This document shows, in pieces, positions 25,642 through 37,300 of a stretch of DNA of 64,000 nucleotides; position 1 is the stretch's first letter; every line of letters starts with the position of its first letter. Origin of the DNA: a virus; the IMG/VR virus record IMGVR_UViG_3300006793_000024, positions 1 to 64,000 of that record; one strand, written 5' to 3'. The translations under genes and the position numbers were made by a program. The notes under the pieces were generated by a model. The model ran no database searches, was not told the DNA's origin, and saw nothing but the letters and a program-made list of their open reading frames with translations.

Positions 25642-26727
25642 ATGCCAGATCAGCATAGAATAGGAAGGCAAACCATTATATTCTTTCTTCCGTTAGAAAT
25701 GGAAGCTTTTACAAATGACCAAAGCCCTTACTCTTCTTCCGATAATGGAGAAGTTTTTTGGGATAAAAGACAAATGTATATCAACCCTCAATCTTTTGCC
25801 ATCAGTGAAAAGAAGCTCGTTAAAGCAGACTTGACGAAAGGAGGATACGTTGTTCAGTATTGGGGAGAAGATCTGCCTACCATTCAGGTCAATGGAACAA
25901 CAGGCTCTGCAGGAATAGAGGGCATCAATATTCTAAGGTCTATTTATAGACATGAGCAAACACAGTTCAGAAGAGTCTTGATGAAGCGTCAAAGGGCAAT
26001 GGCAGAGGCTGCAGCTCAAGACGCAAAAGATGCGGCCAATAATTTATTGAAAAGAAAGGAGAATATGGATTATATTATTTCCTACAAAAGAGATAGCGGC
26101 CAACGGTTTACGGATCCTGAAACTGTAATGAATGCGGTAGATGACGCCTTTGGAAGCTTCTCAAATGTATCTGACCTATTAACGGGAGGTGCATTTTCTC
26201 AAGTTGTAAATGGAGTTTCTAACTCCATAGACTTAATATTCGGATCCAATATTGGATCTAGGCTTGGAGGTCCGGCAGCATTTAAGAGTACCCCTACGCT
26301 TGCAGCCTTTGCTACAAATATTGATCTATACTATCAGGGAGAATTTTTCCGAGGATACTTTACAAGCTTTACGACTACAGAGTCGGCTACACAAGCTGGC
26401 TTATTTGACTATAATTTTGGATTCACAGTTACAAGAAGAACAGGAAAGAGGACCAACTTTATGCCTTGGCACAGAAATCCACTTAGTCATGACGGAGAGG
26501 CAAAAATAAGTATGAGCACCACTGAGGCAAAAGGTCAGGGCGACGGCATCGAAGAGCTGTCTTTTCCTCCTATAAACTCTGGGAATAACATAGGAAGCGG
26601 AAGGCTAGCTTCTGATGAAAGAAACTCCGTGGGCCCAACAGGATTTACTTCTTCTAAGTTTGAAGACGCTCCGGAGGCCGAACAGGACCCCAATTCTGTT
26701 CCAATAAAAAGAAGAGGCTCTTTTTAG
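25642..26727 (+). CDS. Baseplate/tail-tube junction structural protein
   Basis: 361 residues with a very strong Shine-Dalgarno (cgggaggtaaa ATG). Early on, MYINPQSFAISEKKLVKADL and GGYVVQYWGEDLPTIQVNGT form a beta-domain found in hub-proximal tail proteins of large phages. A helical insert (about 108-150, Ala- and Lys-rich) and a second beta-domain (FRGYFTSFTTTESATQAGLF, then FTVTRRTG) follow. The C-terminal 90 residues are charged and Gly/Ser/Pro rich, probably flexible. Position between tape measure and hub suggests a tube initiator or hub-tube connector, comparable in place to T4 gp48/gp54. This is inference. Confidence 0.6.
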   Translation: MPDQHRIGRQTIIFFLPLEMEAFTNDQSPYSSSDNGEVFWDKRQMYINPQSFAISEKKLVKADLTKGGYVVQYWGEDLPTIQVNGTTGSAGIEGINILRSIYRHEQTQFRRVLMKRQRAMAEAAAQDAKDAANNLLKRKENMDYIISYKRDSGQRFTDPETVMNAVDDAFGSFSNVSDLLTGGAFSQVVNGVSNSIDLIFGSNIGSRLGGPAAFKSTPTLAAFATNIDLYYQGEFFRGYFTSFTTTESATQAGLFDYNFGFTVTRRTGKRTNFMPWHRNPLSHDGEAKISMSTTEAKGQGDGIEELSFPPINSGNNIGSGRLASDERNSVGPTGFTSSKFEDAPEAEQDPNSVPIKRRGSF

Positions 26728-26749
26728 GTCCAGAAAGTAAAATAGCGTT

Positions 26750-29700
26750 ATGGCTTATAAGACATTAAAGGCAAATATATCTCATACTCTGCAGAAGGCC
26801 GCTTCTGATATAATGGGAGGCTCTCATCCTGCTTATATAAATTTGGATGATGGAAATCAGCCGTCTTTAACAAACACTGGTGCAGCTATATTTTTTGATC
26901 AAGATCATTCTGCGTCAGTAACTCCTGATACAAGAAACATAGTGTCAATGTCTCCAGACGCATCTATCTTGGTTAAGAAGAAGGTCTTTTCCTCATTTGG
27001 CAGTATTAATGACACTAGATATATTGACAAAACAGAGAAAATGCTCCTTAGGGCGACTAAGGCTCTTTTTGCATACAAGGTTCAGCAGATCAGGGCGTAT
27101 GAAAGCCTAACTAAATTTGAAAACTTCTTTTCGAAGAATCAAATGTACAGCTTGAATTTGCTGTCCTCACTTTTAAAAGAAGGGTCTTTTATAGATTTGA
27201 GCAAGCTCGGAAAGACTAAGGAGGAGTTTGTCTCAGAAAGACTTAAGGCTTGGCTTGGCCAGGATATGTCTGCCGTATCTTTCGATACTAGCACTCAAAA
27301 CTTTGAAGATTTTTCGAATGGCAATAGTTCTTCTGCATCATTCGATATTCCCACCAGATCTTTCGTCACAAATGCAGACAACAGAAGAACTATTACGAAT
27401 GGAGAATATCTGAAAAATATTCCTTCTTCTCAGGCTCGTGCAATTCTAACGAACAAGCGGGCAGAATTTGGAGCAGAGTATGACGGAGTATCTGCAGCTC
27501 CATCTGCAGCTGATAGTGCAAACGATGCTTTTCGAGCTTCTCTCAGTTCGAACAGTGGATTGTCAGCGAACTCTTTTGAAGAGCTTTTTGTTGACTTAGG
27601 TGACCTTATCTCTTACGGCTCAGCCGCAGAGAATCATGATCAGCTAAATGAAGATATTGCCTCTGTACTGAAAAGGAATGCGTTCTCGACAGATAATCAA
27701 CTAACTACGTGGATAGTTGATCCAAATAGTCCAGAGAACTATACTCTTGGCCCAGGAACTGGAGTTATCGAGCTTGCTATATTCAATAGTTTTAATACCA
27801 ATACTAATTATGATTCAAACCCATCAAGTGCGAGTTTTAATCTCGCATATCCATATCGAATTGGAACGATTCTCGAGAAAGATATAGAAGATGCTGTTCA
27901 GGAGGCTTTGTACGGCTCTTTGGGAGTTTTGTCGGAACTTCTAAGTGGAGGCCTTGGTGCAGGAGAGGCATCCAGAGACCCCTCTCAACTCGATGCATCT
28001 TCCGCAATATCCTCCGCCCTAGAGATTGGCGGCGCGGGGTTTGTAGATGCGTCACTTGACACCGATTATATAAGAGAGAGGCTCAGAACTTTTTATCTGG
28101 GCAAAAATTTCATTAATGCATCAGACCCAGTTCATTTTTACATAAGAGGAAATCGCACGTTCTCTGACTTTACAGATTCTGGCTCGGTCTATCCCGAAGA
28201 GGCCAGCGAATCTCCATTTGACAAAGAGTATCTAACTATAGATGATTCCATCTTAAGGGCGGAGTACATTCTGTATACAAACCAGAAGATGAGCATAGAG
28301 CAGTATCGAGATCTTAGGCGGAGACAGGATAATTCTTTTGGAATGGTTCACGTTTTTGGCGGATTTATAACGTCTATAACAGAAAATTACTCTGGAGGTT
28401 TTCACAATCTGAGCGTATCTTGTACGGATAATATGTCTTGGCTAAAATGGAGTCAATTTGCGGTTCAGCCAGCACTAAGCGATCCAAAGGGAATTCTGGA
28501 AGATCCTCTAACTCCATATGATTTCTCCCGAGATGAGCAGGGAGTTGTAATTCCCGGAACAAGAGAGCTTTTGTATGAAAACAAACAGCTTTTGCAGACC
28601 GGCCTGCTAAGTTACGACTCTGGGCTATTTGCGGGCCAAAATGCTTCGGAAGGAAACTTGCTACAGGGGCAATATAACGGAATAGGATCTCTGCGTGGCA
28701 AGAAGGTGATGCAACATCCGAGTGGATTTATTTACAGATGGAAGACTGGAATCATAACAGCTACTGCAGGGTTCCAGGCGGCAGACTCTACAGGAGAGTT
28801 ACAAGATAATATTTATTCTAGTCAACGCTATCAGGTAACTGTTACAAATAACGTTTTGAACAACTTAGATATACCAAATATTTTAAGCATTCTGATCGTA
28901 GGCCAGCCTTATAACATAGAGAGCTTTATAGAGCAGGCGTTGGCTGCTCATAATAAGCTAGATAAGTCCACAAGGCTCAATCCGTTAGACCCGCTAACAG
29001 GTGTTTTGGATACGGTTAGAAAGCAAAATAACTATTATGGCAATTTTCAGCCTTACAGAATGCTGACTATGAACTCTGCTTCAACAGAACAAATGCTAAA
29101 TAATGCTAGCCGCAGAGATGTAGCAAACAATAACATAAAAAGCTTGCAAGCCAGAAAGAAGCTTCTTAGAAGAAAGATTTCAGATATAGAAAAAAGCTCT
29201 GGGCCGACCCTCCAGGGCGGGATCTTTGCGTCCACTCTTTCTTCGGAAATACAGGCAATAGATGAAGCCATTAGAGAACAGATTAAGATTGGCACGACAT
29301 CTACAAACGCTCTAACTTCTGAGGAGCAAATCGGCATCCAGATAAGCCTATCTGGTGCCGCAAACTTGCCGATATCAGGAGATCAAGAAGAGAATAACGA
29401 TGTAACTAGAGCCATGATGTTAGTGGGAGCTCAAAGGAAGATCGAAGATGTAAGGCTAAATAGAGACAGGAATCTCTTTATGGTCTCTGATCAGTATGAC
29501 TCTGCAGACATCCGTCCATTCATCTTAAGTCTAAATCGTAGTGGATGGAAGCTGTTTGATGGTCTCTTCAAAGATTCTTGGCAGCTATGTAATGAGGCGT
29601 CTAATTATTTAGACTTAGAATTCTTTTGCAATTCTCAGGGACATTTGGAATTTAGGCCTCCGCTCTGGAACAGAGTGCCTCTCAGCATTCTAAGGGAGGC

Positions 29701-31873
29701 TATAAGAAGACAAACTAATGAGAATAAGAATATTATTCCTCGATTTGTAACTGATCTATTTCAAACAAGAATCGAGGGAATCTATCTTCAGGTTCATGCT
29801 CTAAACATAAAGATTGCTTTAATTGCCCTTTTGCTAGGGAAGTATCCAGATAGAAATCTGATTCCAAACATGAGCTTTGGAGGCGCTTCCTCTCTTCCTT
29901 TCTTTGGGGTTCATATACATAAAGATAATAGCTCCTATTACAACGAGCCAGGGCCAAACGAATTCAAAGGAGGATCATCTGACGTAAAGAATCTTTCTCT
30001 CTTTAAGACAAATCATCCAATTAGCACTAGAAGGCCCGGGGATAATGGCCTGGACTTATCTGCCAGCTTTCAGCAGAAGGGCGATGTCTTAGGAGGAAAT
30101 ACGGACAAGCTCCTGGGAACATTTGATCCCATCGTTCAGGAGCAGATGAGTTTGGTAAATGACTCCCAAACTCAAGTTGGGGGCAATTCTGGATATCCGG
30201 CTGTTCATTTTTCGGCATCTGATTTAAATAATATTAGAAATTCATTTAAAAAACAATTCGGAAGAGATCCAGCCTCAGGCCTTATCGGCTCAGGAGATTC
30301 TTTCGATGATAAGCACTTCTCTTATTTTACAAATGTCACCTCTGAGGAGGGCGATCCATTCTTTTCTGAAGAGGATTTGCTAGGAAAGCTGAAGCAGGCC
30401 ATCTCCAACAGGGACTCATTTGTTTCTATGCTTCAGGCAAACTTAGTCAAGCAAAAAGAATTGAGCGAAATAGAAACATTCCTGCAAACTGGAGAAGGCT
30501 CTGACATAGAGCTGGATATTAACGATAAGGTTGTAGATTTTCTGGAAAAAAGCGCAAATGCACTCCAGACTGGATCGGATATTTTAACCGGGAAAATGTC
30601 TGAGGGCGCTGTATATGATCACTTGATTGAAGATGACACCAGAAATCTTTTAGGATATGGCTCCGGAAAAAGATTCATTCTAAAAGATGAGTTTATAATA
30701 AGTTCAACTTTTTCCGAAAACCCTCCTGAGTTTACTAGGCTTGATATAAGTGGTAATGCTCCACTTATTGGAGACGGATTAAACAGAGGCTTTGAAGGGC
30801 TATACTTTTGGGCTGGAGCTACAGACTTCGATTTATGGAGACAGTATGGATATAAACCTGCCAAACAATCTATTCCTTTTATAAGCGATACAGAAGGACA
30901 GGCAAAACCCTATGCGATATTAAAGCTTGGAATGCAAAAGTTTGCCGTAAATATGGGGTCTGTTACTATTTCTGGAAATGAGTTCTATCAGCCCGGAGAT
31001 ACCGTCTTCATTCCAAGCAAAGGGCTTCTCTATTACGTAAAGAGTGTCTCTCATACTTTCAGCTTTGGAAGCTCTTATACGACAAAGCTAGACTTAGAAT
31101 ACGGCCATCCGGCTGGAGACTATATTCCTGGCCCATTGGATATTATTGGTCAACAAATGGTCTCTAATTTCATTGAGGATCCATCCTTGATATACAGATC
31201 GAGTGAGACTGATGATAATTATCGTCCATTGAGCCCAGACTCTGCGATAGTCTTTCCGTCTAGCGCTGTAAAGCCCGCCAAATTATTGGCATTTAATGAT
31301 AACCAAATAAGATTTACAAATATGATGCTGGATTTAATGGGCGGCTTGTCTGGAGACAGATACGTTCTGATTAGAGGGTTTGCTCTTAACGAAGATGATG
31401 AAAGCGGGATCGAAGAGGCTAAAAAGAAGATGGCAGCCATAAGGTCTCTGCTAGAATCTCCGTCTCAAGTTGCCCAAAGCAATCCATTTTCTGGAGGAGA
31501 TGATCTGATTCCGGAAACGAGATCACTGAAGCCTATGCGTCTACCTAATAGCATTCCTGTTTCAAAAATACCTGCAAAGAAGATTATTGAGCAAGTCTCC
31601 TTCTTTAAGAAGACAGACGAAAATTCAGTTGGACAGATTCAATGTTTGGACAGGACCCTCTTGGCCGCAATTAAGCACGATGAACAATTAGATGGCTTGT
31701 CTGAAGAGCAGATAACAGGAATTTTTCCAAAGGGAGGGCCAAGTCAAGGAGGATGGGCTGACATTCGAGAAGAAGTAACTGCCTTTAGCTTTACAAAAGA
31801 ATACAAGGCCAGCATAGTAGAAGTCGGGATTATAAATATTCCCTCTGGAATGTTGGATAGGAAAGTCGTGTAA
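26750..31873 (+). CDS. Large baseplate hub protein
   Basis: 1707 residues. A helical N-terminal third includes KMLLRATKALFAYKVQQIRA. At about 530-565, GMVHVFGGFITSITENYSGG and LSVSCTDNMSWLKW look like the beta-barrel of gp27/gpD-type hubs. A second hub-like barrel sits at about 1400-1450: NMGSVTISGNEFYQPGDTVF, LLYYVKSVSHTF, TTKLDLEYG. The long middle (about 770-900) is helical, with a charged linker. Hubs connect tube to spike, and the next gene is the spike, which fits. It is far longer than T4 gp27 (391 residues), so it may combine several hub proteins. Confidence 0.7.
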   Translation: MAYKTLKANISHTLQKAASDIMGGSHPAYINLDDGNQPSLTNTGAAIFFDQDHSASVTPDTRNIVSMSPDASILVKKKVFSSFGSINDTRYIDKTEKMLLRATKALFAYKVQQIRAYESLTKFENFFSKNQMYSLNLLSSLLKEGSFIDLSKLGKTKEEFVSERLKAWLGQDMSAVSFDTSTQNFEDFSNGNSSSASFDIPTRSFVTNADNRRTITNGEYLKNIPSSQARAILTNKRAEFGAEYDGVSAAPSAADSANDAFRASLSSNSGLSANSFEELFVDLGDLISYGSAAENHDQLNEDIASVLKRNAFSTDNQLTTWIVDPNSPENYTLGPGTGVIELAIFNSFNTNTNYDSNPSSASFNLAYPYRIGTILEKDIEDAVQEALYGSLGVLSELLSGGLGAGEASRDPSQLDASSAISSALEIGGAGFVDASLDTDYIRERLRTFYLGKNFINASDPVHFYIRGNRTFSDFTDSGSVYPEEASESPFDKEYLTIDDSILRAEYILYTNQKMSIEQYRDLRRRQDNSFGMVHVFGGFITSITENYSGGFHNLSVSCTDNMSWLKWSQFAVQPALSDPKGILEDPLTPYDFSRDEQGVVIPGTRELLYENKQLLQTGLLSYDSGLFAGQNASEGNLLQGQYNGIGSLRGKKVMQHPSGFIYRWKTGIITATAGFQAADSTGELQDNIYSSQRYQVTVTNNVLNNLDIPNILSILIVGQPYNIESFIEQALAAHNKLDKSTRLNPLDPLTGVLDTVRKQNNYYGNFQPYRMLTMNSASTEQMLNNASRRDVANNNIKSLQARKKLLRRKISDIEKSSGPTLQGGIFASTLSSEIQAIDEAIREQIKIGTTSTNALTSEEQIGIQISLSGAANLPISGDQEENNDVTRAMMLVGAQRKIEDVRLNRDRNLFMVSDQYDSADIRPFILSLNRSGWKLFDGLFKDSWQLCNEASNYLDLEFFCNSQGHLEFRPPLWNRVPLSILREAIRRQTNENKNIIPRFVTDLFQTRIEGIYLQVHALNIKIALIALLLGKYPDRNLIPNMSFGGASSLPFFGVHIHKDNSSYYNEPGPNEFKGGSSDVKNLSLFKTNHPISTRRPGDNGLDLSASFQQKGDVLGGNTDKLLGTFDPIVQEQMSLVNDSQTQVGGNSGYPAVHFSASDLNNIRNSFKKQFGRDPASGLIGSGDSFDDKHFSYFTNVTSEEGDPFFSEEDLLGKLKQAISNRDSFVSMLQANLVKQKELSEIETFLQTGEGSDIELDINDKVVDFLEKSANALQTGSDILTGKMSEGAVYDHLIEDDTRNLLGYGSGKRFILKDEFIISSTFSENPPEFTRLDISGNAPLIGDGLNRGFEGLYFWAGATDFDLWRQYGYKPAKQSIPFISDTEGQAKPYAILKLGMQKFAVNMGSVTISGNEFYQPGDTVFIPSKGLLYYVKSVSHTFSFGSSYTTKLDLEYGHPAGDYIPGPLDIIGQQMVSNFIEDPSLIYRSSETDDNYRPLSPDSAIVFPSSAVKPAKLLAFNDNQIRFTNMMLDLMGGLSGDRYVLIRGFALNEDDESGIEEAKKKMAAIRSLLESPSQVAQSNPFSGGDDLIPETRSLKPMRLPNSIPVSKIPAKKIIEQVSFFKKTDENSVGQIQCLDRTLLAAIKHDEQLDGLSEEQITGIFPKGGPSQGGWADIREEVTAFSFTKEYKASIVEVGIINIPSGMLDRKVV

Positions 31874-31875
31874 GT

Positions 31876-34272
31876 ATGTCGATTTCCCCAGAAGAAGTAG
31901 AGGGTCAGCTTTCAAGCTTTAAGGTATTTGAGGCTCTTATCAAGGATATAGACTTGGTAACTGGTGACCTTATAATAAGTACAGATCCAACTGACAACGA
32001 TGATCCTTATGTTATTCCTCCAGTTTATTACGGAGGAGTTGGCGACGCAGGCATTTATCAGCATCCGGAAATTGGGGATACAGTTATATGCACAAGAGTA
32101 TACCCTGGCGGGAAAGGCATTGTGCAGGCGATTAGAATTGTCCCCAAAACAGATAGGGGGAGCGAAGCCGGAGGAACGCCATCTGAGAATGCTCTCGCCG
32201 GAAGGTCTGAGTATCCCATAAAGAACATGAAATCTGGAGAGGTAAAGGTCTTTGGAGGCGGTGGCTCTGAGTTATATCTCTCTGGGTCTGGAGGAGCTGG
32301 AACGGGAATCTTCCTGGGGAATGAGCTTAGCAATGGAATCTTTATTGAAAAAACAAATTCCACTAAAACAAACCTTTCTGTCGTTTCAGACTCTGTCCAG
32401 ATGGTTAGTTCTGCACATAGAATCTCTTCGAGAGAAGTCGTTAGAATTCCAAGCGGCTTTACCCAAAAGAGCGGAGTTGCAGATGTAGGAAATGATCTTT
32501 TAACTTATAATTTAGACTACGGAATTACAAGAGGTATTTTCCCCGGATTTAAGGCAGCCCCCGTAAGCTTGTTCGGAGGAAAAAGAAATCCTGCGCTATC
32601 TGAGTATAGGCTTGTTGTAAATGAGATATCTGAGGCAGACTATTTTAGAGGGTGGGACCAAGAGGCTTCTCTGGTAAGGACTAATAGTACTTCTAAATTT
32701 TCAACAAAAAAAGAAGTAAGAGCCATTTCTCAAGAAAATGCCCTACACCTTGCTCCGCATCAGCTTGTTGAAGTAATTGCAGGAAACGTTGTAAATTCAA
32801 GAGGAGAGGTGCTTGATTCAAATTATGGCAGAGTATCGATAGGAGATTCCCTGGGTCATCCTTCTGGCACAGATCTCATCTTAGGATACGAAGAAGGGAG
32901 ACTAAAGTCCAGAAGAGGCATCGGTTATCACTTTCAGGTTTCTACGAATAGCTTGTCAAGCAAGACTTCGAATAGCAGAGACAACTTCGTTTTGTCCATT
33001 GATAAAGAGGGGGCTTTGAAGGCAAATATTCCAGCTACATCAAATACTGGAAATATTCCTTATCCTAATTTCGCAGAATTTTATTCTGAAAAAACAGATA
33101 AAATTGAAACCACATATGGCTTTAGAAAAAAGGAAAAGATTCCGATTACATTGCGAGATGCAGAGAGCGGAGTGTTGTTTCCAGCTAGTTCTGCAGTGGA
33201 CGCCATTCAGGAGGAGGAAAGCGGAGCTACTCGTTTTACCGGAATTAGGTATTCGAATGATGACAATTATTTCGAAGGCCTTGGATCTGAGACTGCTGCA
33301 GACTCAGAGAGTATTCGAGTAAATCCAACTAAACATCACAATATATATGCTGCAGCAGAAATGCTTATTGCGAATACAATAAATAACGTTTTGATTCCAT
33401 TTCAAAATGCAAAATGCACAGGCTATATTCCCGGCAATTCGATCAATAAATCTTTTGAGAGAGCATCGGAAACTTTTGGATTAGACGGAGAAGATTCAGC
33501 ACAAGTTAATTATATGGCGGCAGTGAGTGTTTATCCCGGCCCTCCCGCTATAGACCCCGGAGGAGGCGTGCTTGTCGCGGGACAAGATTTCACACAGGAG
33601 TTTAATGAAAATGAAGACAGAGTTAATATTCAGTATTCTAATTCATTTGCTGTAAGTAAAAGTGAGCAGGGCGATTTAATCTCTACGAATATCGACAAGT
33701 CAAAAGAGGCCAGAAAAGCTCCGGGTGGCAAGAGCGCCAATCTAAACTTCGAAGGATCGATAGAAGCATCTGTGGGGTCAGATAATAACGATCAAAAAAG
33801 CATTATATTAGATGCAGCAGGCAGTATGATCGCATGGTTTGGCAAAGATAAAAACAATAGAAGCTTAGTCGTACAGACTGATGGTGATACGTTGTTTAAT
33901 ATCGGAGGAACTAATGGCGATCAATTTAATGAAGGAAGATTCGAATTAAGGGTAAATGTTAATCATAAAGGGTTCCTCGGAGAAGAGGTCGATAGCGTAA
34001 ATGCTTCTGATTATATCATATCTATAAGCAAGAATGGCTTGGTTATTGCAGGAATGAATCCCGGAAGCCCTATGGTGATTAGAAATGATGGAGATATTGC
34101 GCTAGAAAGCACGTCTAAGCTAATTCTTGCGGGACAAAGCGTTGAAGTTAGAGAGGGGAATAGGCCTCCGAGAAAAACTTATAAGGATCCTGTATCTACG
34201 GATACACCAGATGCCACGATTGAGGGAGTTCCGGACCAAATCAAATGCCTGCTGGATTCTGTTGGTGAGTAA
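31876..34272 (+). CDS. Central spike protein (gp5/VgrG-like)
   Basis: 798 residues, starting 2 bases after the hub stop. Residues about 20-90 form an OB-fold-like barrel: DLVTGDLIIST, VYYGGVGDAGIYQHPEIGDT, IVQAIRI. This is the pattern of gp5, gpV and VgrG spikes. The middle is beta-rich with Ser/Thr/Gly (SGSGGAGTGIFLGNELSNGI). The last 150 residues, about 630-770 (IEASVGSDNNDQKSIILDAA, VVQTDGDTLFNIGG, MVIRNDGDIALES), match the repetitive beta-helix needle of such spikes. No lysozyme domain is visible. The PAAR-type tip, if used, would be encoded elsewhere or be the C-terminus itself. Confidence 0.75.
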   Translation: MSISPEEVEGQLSSFKVFEALIKDIDLVTGDLIISTDPTDNDDPYVIPPVYYGGVGDAGIYQHPEIGDTVICTRVYPGGKGIVQAIRIVPKTDRGSEAGGTPSENALAGRSEYPIKNMKSGEVKVFGGGGSELYLSGSGGAGTGIFLGNELSNGIFIEKTNSTKTNLSVVSDSVQMVSSAHRISSREVVRIPSGFTQKSGVADVGNDLLTYNLDYGITRGIFPGFKAAPVSLFGGKRNPALSEYRLVVNEISEADYFRGWDQEASLVRTNSTSKFSTKKEVRAISQENALHLAPHQLVEVIAGNVVNSRGEVLDSNYGRVSIGDSLGHPSGTDLILGYEEGRLKSRRGIGYHFQVSTNSLSSKTSNSRDNFVLSIDKEGALKANIPATSNTGNIPYPNFAEFYSEKTDKIETTYGFRKKEKIPITLRDAESGVLFPASSAVDAIQEEESGATRFTGIRYSNDDNYFEGLGSETAADSESIRVNPTKHHNIYAAAEMLIANTINNVLIPFQNAKCTGYIPGNSINKSFERASETFGLDGEDSAQVNYMAAVSVYPGPPAIDPGGGVLVAGQDFTQEFNENEDRVNIQYSNSFAVSKSEQGDLISTNIDKSKEARKAPGGKSANLNFEGSIEASVGSDNNDQKSIILDAAGSMIAWFGKDKNNRSLVVQTDGDTLFNIGGTNGDQFNEGRFELRVNVNHKGFLGEEVDSVNASDYIISISKNGLVIAGMNPGSPMVIRNDGDIALESTSKLILAGQSVEVREGNRPPRKTYKDPVSTDTPDATIEGVPDQIKCLLDSVGE

Positions 34273-34308
34273 ATATATTATTACAAGTAATATAAGCTTA
34301 GGATTATA

Positions 34309-37300
34309 ATGGCTAGTTCTTCAAAAATTTTATTAGATTTAATCGGCCCAATATCTCAGTCTGAAGACTTTTCTAAAATAAGCATAAATTGCTCAGAAGA
34401 AGATGAGTTTGTAAGTAGCGCTGGATTGGAAGGCGCTAAATATGAGGTATTATTTCCGAAAGCTTCTTCCGAAGAAGATGTAGTGCCTCTTATCGGTGGA
34501 GCCATTATGAAGCTATCGCTCGGAAACGAGCTAAAGCCTCTTGGTCCGCTGAAGTCAAGCAGATATGATGCACCAGTTAAGGCTCTGGAGAAATATATTT
34601 CTTCGACCGGAATTGGCTCAGTAAAAGCTGGCAGTGGAGAGCAGAGGCTTTCTGTCTTAACTGCCGCTAGAGTTGCAATAAACAAAGCTCTTCAAAATAT
34701 GCCCAACATAACGACCGGGCTTAATTCTAATCAGATCCCAACTGTTTATCTTAGCAGCCTAAGGGGCTCTTATAGTGGTGTTTCTGATGTAAATAATTCT
34801 ATTTCAGAAAGTGGAAAGTCTCGCCTCTCTTCTATGTCCAAAATTGGTGGATTAAAGTTTATTCCATTTGATAAAGTTAAGACCATATTAGAGGCTCTCA
34901 CTTTTGATCCTGAAGATTTTGAAAATGAAGATTATGGTCTAAGCAATTACGTTGGATTATCTGGCAAAACGTTTAGGGAACTAAGAATACAGAGTAAGAG
35001 TCAGGAGCTAAGCTCTAATCCTGATGAAATTGCTCAAATTCTGTTAGATTTATTCCCTATTTTTCATATTGAAGAAAAATTCCTAGAAGGAAAAAGATCG
35101 AAGGATATTGTCGGTTATTGCACTGCAATAGACAACGATATATACATAAAAACTCCAGATATATCCGGAAGAAATAGCTCTGGCATTACAAACTTAGAAG
35201 TTGAAGACGAAGAAGACTCCTTGTTCTTTTGCTTAGAGCTGGCAAACAAGCAGACTAAGGACTATAAGGCGCTAGCGTTTGAGTATGCCGCTCCTCCTGA
35301 TATTAAAATAGAAGACGGAGAAAAAGGCTACCCTCTAAACAAGGCTCCTGTTTCTATCTCTATTTTTGCCGATGGACATGATTCTTCTTTTAAGTATTTT
35401 CTATCCCCAATCATTTCCCCCAAGCAAAGTCCTTCTCTTCCAAAAGAATTCGTAAAGATTTCGGGCGCAGTAGAAATGTTCACTGCCCCAGTTATATCTC
35501 TTCCATATTTCGACCCAGAAAATAAGGATCTAAAGCCTATCATTAGCTTTGATGATAGCGAGCACGGAACAAGCGTAGAGAGCATCTTTAGCGACCTAAG
35601 TGCATATCTACTGTCTTCTGGATCACCTATCATTACAAATCCTTCTTCTTATTACGCTCAGAAGTCTCTTGGATTACCGTTGTCTGTATCTTTGAATGCA
35701 ATTGGGGTGCCGAATATTACAAGTTTGTTAGGAGAGCTAAATAGGCCTGATATGCTAATGGGTTCCAGGGACTTTTCGAAAGAGACTTACATTAAGAATG
35801 ATAGAAAGTGGTTTAATCAAAAGATCTGCTCAGCAAAAAGCCTTATGGTGTCTGTCTGTCCAAATATTCTTACCGATATAAGCCAAGTTCCCGCTAACTG
35901 GATCCGCCTTGAGCCTAAGGCTTCAGGCGAATATATCGATTTAAGCGTTCCCTATGATCATGACGGATTGAGCAAGAGAGGCTTGAGCGGATATAGCCCA
36001 AGCGTGACGCATCAGTTCGCCCTCTATGCCATGGACGAATATGGGCAGATAGTTCGCGTGCCTGGGGAGAATATCTCAATTTCTCCTCAGGTCAGCATAA
36101 TAGAGGGCGTTACTCCAGACGGGTTCGCTGGCGGCTTGCTATTGGGCTCGGATGTCACAAGCATGACCCTATCCCTTGATAGGGAGGTCACAGATGCTTC
36201 TGTTAGAATATTTTCTGATCTAAATACATCTGAGGAAATAAATGTTAGCGATATAGCAATAAGCTCTCAAGGTTCAGGCATAATTATCTCTTCTTCTGAA
36301 CCGCTAGTTGAATCTTTGTTTGAAAATAAAACTGGGATTTATTATATCCAAGTAGTTTCGGAAGATGGGTCAGCTAGCGATAATCTTGGGCCAATAGCAA
36401 TTTTTCCTGACTTTACAGATCTCCCCGCAAGACCTGAGGACAAGATCGAATTTAAAGTTCTAGATGGACTGACAGCGCCGCGATTTGGGAAAGAAATAGA
36501 CTCAATTCCATTGCTAATGGACGGAGAGGCAAGCGCAGAGATTATATTAAAATACAGCAGACCTGTATTCAGAGAGGGTCTGCCTCTATATGGATATATC
36601 GGAATACTAAATGATTCTGAAAGAAATAATCTCTCCATTTTAAAAGAGGACATCGGCTGGACAGCAGATAACCCCTCCTCCTCTCCTCTGGCTTTGACAA
36701 CCCTATCGAGTACGCCCCTTATTGTTCCGACAAAAATGGAGTATGTGTTTGGAACCGATGATTTTTCTAGGATCAACAACCATAAGGTAAAGCTTAAGTT
36801 TCCAGGGCCTGGAGCAAAGCTCAACATAAGCAGGTTTAATGAATTGGTTGGAGAGGATCGAGGAGAGGGAGATCTAGAATTTCTAGAATACCCCAGAGCT
36901 TATATTATTCTTTCTAACAAACGAATTCACGACAAGATCTCTCTTGGGGCTTCTGATTTTGCTATGATTCCGATTGGTTCAACTGGCAAAAATGGAGAGA
37001 AGCCTGCTTTTATAAACCCTCCCTATGTAAACGCTTTGGCAATGAAGCTGTCAAACGTAGGAATAGGCAATAGTAAATCATTTTCAAATGTTACTAGGTC
37101 TTCTCTTGAGCCGTATCGAGATTATATAAGCGGAATAAATATTGATGAGCTTGAAGATGAAAGCGAACTAAGAACAAACAATAAGATCGCCAGATTATCA
37201 GTCCTTTTCGAAGGGTATAGTGACGAGCCCAGAATATCCAGATCTTACAAAGTTTCTATAGGATCTGGGGCTAACGTAAAGAAGATACGAGGCAAAAGAC

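Noticed and set aside
34303-34309. Perfect TATAAT-like box before the 2532-residue gene
   Set aside because: It overlaps the ATG, so a transcript from it would start inside the gene.
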